Part shown: positions 6,189 through 8,865 of the stretch, piece by piece
Layout: every line of letters starts with the position of its first letter
Position numbering within the stretch: the first letter of the stretch is position 1
Assembly: GCA_023430975.1 (NCBI GenBank)
Contig: JAEYYB010000112.1
Coordinates: forward strand, 1-8,865
Direction: 5' to 3'
DNA length: 8,865 nt
Origin: Bacillota bacterium
GTDB lineage: Bacteria > Bacillota > Clostridia > Acetivibrionales > DSM-2933
Program-made: the position numbers and the translations under genes
The notes under the pieces: model-generated
Seen by the model: the letters and a program-made list of their open reading frames with translations, nothing else
What the model was told of the DNA's origin: nothing
Database searches by the model: none

Positions 6189-6623
6189 TCAGTAGGACAT
6201 GTTTATTTCCTGCTCTATAAATTCAATAGCTGGAGAATCAATAACTTTTTTTATTTTACTTATTTTTGATGCATCTATCTTATCTAGATAAACCTTAACT
6301 CTGTTTGTTGTTTCATCTATAGCCATGAATTTTATTCCTAATTCTATCATCTTTGCACTTAATTTGTTCGATATATGTTCAAGCTCTTCTCTGGAGTATG
6401 TTATGGGGTGTAAAGATTCATCTTGGCTTGACAAGGCCTTACTATCAGGAGCAACAGTGCTTAGCGAAGATTGATCTTGAGCCGATAAGGACCCACTTCC
6501 AGTAGCAACAGGACTTAATGAAGATTCACCTTGGTTTGAGAAAAACTTATTATTTACAAAAGCACTTAATGAAAATAGAACTAAAATAGTAACACCTATA
6601 ACAAATAAACGCTTCTTTATCAA
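6189..6623 (-). CDS. Small exported or anchored protein with 18-residue repeats
   Basis: The protein has 144 residues and starts at TTG 6623, with TAAAGGAGAT 8-9 bases upstream. A basic start (MIKKR) and a hydrophobic segment at about 6-23 indicate a signal peptide or anchor; no lipobox is seen. Residues 35-52 and 53-70 are imperfect tandem repeats (SLSPVATGSGSLSAQDQS, SLSTVAPDSKALSSQDES), and 18-34 (SLSAFVNNKFFSNQGES) looks like a worn third unit overlapping the signal segment. This gives a Ser-rich, flexible stalk. The last 70 residues form a compact domain (REELEHISNKLSAKM, NRVKVYLDKIDASKISKIKK, SPAIEFIEQE) whose alternating strand and helix pattern is reminiscent of protease propeptide-like domains; that is a weak inference. 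It lies 41 bp after the IS110 right end. Confidence 0.75.
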   Translation of the reverse strand: MIKKRLFVIGVTILVLFSLSAFVNNKFFSNQGESSLSPVATGSGSLSAQDQSSLSTVAPDSKALSSQDESLHPITYSREELEHISNKLSAKMIELGIKFMAIDETTNRVKVYLDKIDASKISKIKKVIDSPAIEFIEQEINMSY

Positions 6624-6667
6624 TATAAAAATCTCCTTTACAGTAATTTACTATTATAATGATAATT

Positions 6668-6696
6668 ATTATATCATTTCTATTATTCCATTGGAA
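6668..6696 (-). promoter_or_regulatory. Outward extended -10 promoter, IS110 copy 2
   Basis: On the minus strand, TGATATAAT (6676-6668) with TTCCAA 17 bp upstream (6696-6691) is the same arrangement as at 795-823. It lies 45 bp before the TTG start of the 6623 gene. A second TATAAT at 6658-6653 is closer but has no good -35. Confidence 0.45.
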
Positions 6697-7909
6697 TGAC
6701 TGGTTCCCGGTATTCCGTTTTATCCCGCATCATCTTGTAAACAATATTAACAAGCTTTCTCATAATGCATTTGATCCCCTGCTTTTTTGTTTTACCCTCA
6801 GACAGTTTCTTTTTATAGTAATTATAGAAATAAGCATTTGTAGGCTTATCTTTGGGATTACTCAGTACCGAGACCGCTATTTGGAAGAATATTTGATATA
6901 GATTCCTGTTGCCCAGCTTGTTACTGAAATTCTTATTTGTCTGACCTGTTGCATATCCCATCGGTGAAATCCCTGCATAAGCTGCCAGAGTATCAGCGTT
7001 AGGAAACCTTGATATATCACCAATTTCTGCAATTATTCCAGCAGCTGTCACAGTGCTTATTCCTTTCATACTTTCCAGTTTATACCCAAACTTAGGAATA
7101 AGACTTTCCAAGTTATCCTCAATACTCGTTATGATGTTTAAATTATCATTGATTTGCTTTATTGACGATTTGACAATGAAGTCCCTTAGTTCCTGAAATT
7201 CATTTGTTGTATCTCCATCTTTCTTTACATAATCAAGGATTTGAAGTGCTTTTTTCTCAGAACAGTTATGATGACTTTTATCAATCAGGAAGGTTGTAAG
7301 TTCTTGAAGGGTAATTCCATTTAATTTTGATGGGGATGGATATTCTTTAAAGAATTCCAACGCTGTTTTGCTATCCAATGAGAAAAAGAATTGGGAATAG
7401 CTCGGATAATTGTGATTTAAGTATGTATGGAGTTGGTTTTTCAGTACTACATTGTTCTTAACAAGGGTGTTTCTTTTGGTTACAAGCTCATTCAATGCCC
7501 AGTGTAAGTCGTTGGGGGCTGCATCTGGAAGGGTATCAAGTTTATTTAAAAGTACATTTGCAACACATTGAGCATCTATGGAATCTGATTTGTTTATAGT
7601 GGCTTGATTTTTCCTCTCGGACTGTGACAATGAAGGGTTTACATACTTGACTTTATGGTCCTTTTCCAGTAAGAACATTGCCAATTCCCTACCATTACCA
7701 AGCACATCTTCCAGACCGAAAACAGGGGTAATTCCTTGGGTTGTATGCTTTTTGACCAAGCTTAACAACTTGGGAAAGTCCTGCTTTTTATTTGGAAACG
7801 TTAATTCTCCAAGCTTTTCACTAAAGCAATTGATAATAACCGCTGTGTGCTGGTGTTTGTGTATGTCGCAGCCAATATAGACATGCCGCATTTTTGGGTG
7901 TAACATCAT
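6683..7909 (-). CDS. IS110-family transposase, full length
   Basis: A 408-residue site-specific recombinase. The N-terminal RuvC-like DEDD domain shows Asp15 in IGCDIHK, Glu67 in VFGLEDV, and Asp109 and Asp112 in NKSDSIDAQ. A helical linker follows (about 140-270), then the Tnp_20 domain with MKGISTVTAAGIIAEIGD (281-298) and AAYAGISP (309-316). In IS110 enzymes a Ser before Gly in the following motif is the nucleophile; here the aligned residue is Thr321 (GYATGQ). The start is ATG 7909, with AAAGGAT about 8 bases upstream; ATG 7906 and 7891 are possible. The right end of the element is near 6664, where similarity with the first copy stops. No frameshift is seen. With 12% divergence from the first copy, they are separate insertions or an old duplication. 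Confidence 0.95.
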   Translation of the reverse strand: MMLHPKMRHVYIGCDIHKHQHTAVIINCFSEKLGELTFPNKKQDFPKLLSLVKKHTTQGITPVFGLEDVLGNGRELAMFLLEKDHKVKYVNPSLSQSERKNQATINKSDSIDAQCVANVLLNKLDTLPDAAPNDLHWALNELVTKRNTLVKNNVVLKNQLHTYLNHNYPSYSQFFFSLDSKTALEFFKEYPSPSKLNGITLQELTTFLIDKSHHNCSEKKALQILDYVKKDGDTTNEFQELRDFIVKSSIKQINDNLNIITSIEDNLESLIPKFGYKLESMKGISTVTAAGIIAEIGDISRFPNADTLAAYAGISPMGYATGQTNKNFSNKLGNRNLYQIFFQIAVSVLSNPKDKPTNAYFYNYYKKKLSEGKTKKQGIKCIMRKLVNIVYKMMRDKTEYREPVIPME

Positions 7910-8174
7910 TAAATCATCCTTTCGTTATTCATATTTCAAGGTTCAAAATTGACCTTAAGCATCCCTAATTTCCAGCGTTAGACTTTATTTAAAAGTCCCG
8001 CATCAACTTCTAAGCAAAGGTTTTAAAACTTTTATAAAAGCCGTATAAGAAATACAGCCTTTAGAAAAACATTAAAACCAAGGAATAAAGGCATTCTCTG
8101 CAAAGCGTTAGATTGAGGCAAAGCCAGAAACCCGCACAAATATCAACAGCATTTATTCATGGTATAAAGCAAAT
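7910..8174 (-). other. Non-coding left side of IS110, candidate bridge-RNA region
   Basis: These 265 bp separate the transposase from the YspA-like gene and hold no convincing ORF. In the IS110 group the bridge RNA is encoded in the non-coding left end upstream of the transposase. Hairpins that could belong to it are AAGGTCAA/TTGAACCTT near 7938-7957, GACTTT/AAAGTC at 7981-7997 (loop ATTTA), and AT-rich palindromes around 8019-8040 (GTTTTAAAAC, CTTTTATAAAAG). The word GCGTTAGA occurs twice (about 7975 and 8105). The left boundary cannot be placed because the other copy lacks this region in the window. The guide loops cannot be assigned by eye. Confidence 0.35.
8037..8062 (-). repeat. Mismatched hairpin repeat, copy A
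   Basis: AAAGCCGTAT pairs with ATACAGCCTTT around the loop AAGAA, with one C-C mismatch and one bulged A. On the minus strand the hairpin is followed by TTTT. The same design recurs at 8184-8207 and 8547-8570. On the minus strand it can encode LKAVFLIRLL followed by a stop. Confidence 0.5.
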
Positions 8175-8519
8175 TTAAGTAAAAAGCCTGAAAGGAATAC
8201 CAGCCTTGAGTGCTCTAAAAAGCATGTCACGACTGCCCTTACTCCTTGTCAGGTCCTCATGGAAAACCAGCAATAAATGAGGCTTTTCCATATCCAACAT
8301 GAGCTGATTCCTTTTTGGTCCTGCACTCTTTCCAAACCTCTGCCAGTCGGCTGGATACTCAATATACCTGATACCACACTGACGAGCAGCACGGACCGCA
8401 AGAGTATCGGCACCCCGACAGGCTCCAGCAATAAGCAAATCAATATCCAAACTTGAAATAACAGCCAAAATCTTCTGGTAATCAGAATAAAAGCGGCTGC
8501 CAGATACCAACACCTTCAT
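8175..8519 (-). CDS. DUF2493/YspA-like SLOG-family protein
   Basis: A protein of 114 residues, the usual size of the short single-domain members of the YspA-like (DUF2493, YAcAr) branch of the SLOG superfamily. These Rossmann-like proteins are thought to bind nucleotides or nucleotide-derived ligands and often occur in mobile elements, phages and conflict systems; most have no proven reaction. Family motifs are in order: GSRFYSDY (7-14), AGACRGADTLA (31-41; the glycine-rich loop, usually GGARGAD), YPADWQRFGKSAGPKRN (55-71) and KGSRDM (94-99). It ends LKAGIPFRLFT. The start is ATG 8519, 8 bases after GGAGGG (8533-8528). Its last codons form hairpin repeat copy B. It lies downstream of, and on the same strand as, the SymE-like gene. 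Confidence 0.88.
   Translation of the reverse strand: MKVLVSGSRFYSDYQKILAVISSLDIDLLIAGACRGADTLAVRAARQCGIRYIEYPADWQRFGKSAGPKRNQLMLDMEKPHLLLVFHEDLTRSKGSRDMLFRALKAGIPFRLFT
8184..8207 (-). repeat. Mismatched hairpin repeat, copy B, inside YspA-like gene 3' end
   Basis: AAGCCTG pairs with CAGCCTT with one central C-C mismatch and a 10-nt loop. On the minus strand it is followed by TTTTT, the last codons of the YspA-like gene (KAGIPFRLFT). It may double as the gene's terminator. Confidence 0.5.
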
Positions 8520-8546
8520 ATATATAACCCTCCAGTTTTACTGAAA

Positions 8547-8570
8547 AAGCCTGTAGTAAATACAAGCCTT
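8547..8570 (-). repeat. Mismatched hairpin repeat, copy C
   Basis: AAGCCTGTA pairs with TACAAGCCTT around the loop GTAAA, again with a C-C mismatch and a bulged A. On the minus strand TTTTT follows. It lies just before the ribosome site of the YspA-like gene and can encode KACIYYRLFQ plus a stop, resembling that gene's C-terminus. Confidence 0.5.
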
Positions 8571-8642
8571 TGCACTAAAGCTGGAAATCAACGACTTTTG
8601 AAAAATGGCCATATATAAAACATAAACCTGAAATGATAAAGT

Positions 8643-8667
8643 GAGCTGCCATACTGACTGGCAGCTC
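8643..8667 (-). terminator. Intrinsic terminator after the SymE-like gene
   Basis: The 9-bp perfect stem GAGCTGCCA/TGGCAGCTC has a 7-nt loop and begins 24 bp after the SymE-like stop codon. On the minus strand ACTTTAT follows, a modest T-rich tail, so termination may be partial. A leaky terminator would let transcription reach the YspA-like gene. Confidence 0.6.
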
Positions 8668-8691
8668 TATGAAAGGACCTCTCAAAATCCC

Positions 8692-8865
8692 TCATGCATC
8701 ATCCTCGCAATCCACAGGGCGAATGGTAATGACACCTTGGGAAATCTCAATAACCACCTTTTGACCTGCTGTAAAACCAAACTCCGCAAGATAACCCGCT
8801 GATATAGTAATAGATGGGACATCATCGAGCCAATGATGCCTGATAGACGATAGAGCTACCATAAA
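8692..8865 (-). CDS. SymE-like type I toxin-family protein, possibly 5'-truncated
   Basis: Fifty-seven codons and a TGA are visible, and the frame is open to the window edge. An ATG at 8862-8860 could be the start or an internal codon. VPSITISAGYLAEFGF then TAGQKVVIEI and GVITIRP fit the SymE C-terminal pattern (P-x-I/L-x-L-S-G-x-W-L-x-x-A-G-F, G-x-x-V, G-x-L-x-I), an AbrB-like fold known from the SOS-induced SymE of E. coli and from many small Gram-positive proteins annotated as toxins. The usual LSGKWL is ISAGYL here. The end is acidic (DCEDDA). No antisense RNA can be judged because the upstream region is outside the window. Such proteins are frequent in accessory regions, and toxicity is not shown. 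Confidence 0.65.
   Translation of the reverse strand, partial: FMVALSSIRHHWLDDVPSITISAGYLAEFGFTAGQKVVIEISQGVITIRPVDCEDDA

Noticed and set aside
6659..6901. 80-residue plus-strand ORF at the IS110 right end
   Set aside because: It is antisense to the conserved C-terminus of the transposase and has no ribosome site.
8037..8570. CRISPR-like spaced repeats
   Set aside because: Only three degenerate copies with unequal spacing, and one lies inside a coding sequence.

Overview
The window looks like an accessory region of a low-GC Gram-positive bacterium, most likely a member of the Clostridia. The flanks are AT-rich, Shine-Dalgarno sites are strong, GTG and TTG starts occur, and the mobile elements are of types common in that group. 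No rRNA, tRNA, CRISPR array or housekeeping gene is visible.

From left to right: (1) 2-808, the 3' two thirds of an IS110-family transposase (+), cut by the window edge. (2) 954-1373, a small single-pass membrane protein (+). (3) 1363-2246, an unrecognised ORF (1555-2094) flanked by what look like frameshifted coding remnants. (4) 2281-2477, a non-coding, GC-richer, hairpin-rich block that may be a structured RNA. (5) 2566-3330, a ParB-like gene (+). (6) 3348-5252, a complete group II intron carrying its reverse transcriptase/maturase (3841-5160), inserted in a terminator-like palindrome. (7) 5288-6052, a second ParB-like gene (-). (8) 6189-6623, a small secreted or anchored protein (-). (9) 6683-7909, a full-length IS110-family transposase (-) with its non-coding left side. 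(10) 8175-8519, a DUF2493/YspA-like SLOG protein (-), and 8692-8865, a SymE-like toxin-family protein (-), partial.

The main architecture is a mirror image. On each side of the intron, reading inwards, the order is IS110 transposase, small membrane or exported protein, a shared 23-bp sequence, then parB. The two ParB proteins align without gaps over 254 residues with 186 identities (my count), and the two transposases are about 88% identical over 268 residues. The small proteins are not alike, and the left cassette carries about 1.1 kb of extra sequence. The two parB genes converge on one perfect palindrome with A and T tails, which would serve as a shared bidirectional terminator. The intron has split it. 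Its EBS1 candidate pairs over 7 nt with the 5' exon, and removing 3348-5252 restores the palindrome exactly.

No ParA partner is present for either ParB, so a complete partition system is not visible. Both IS110 copies end in the same outward-facing extended -10 sequence and may drive the small genes downstream. The right edge holds three copies of a mismatched hairpin, one of which is the 3' end of the YspA-like gene; they are either small terminators or remnants of related genes.
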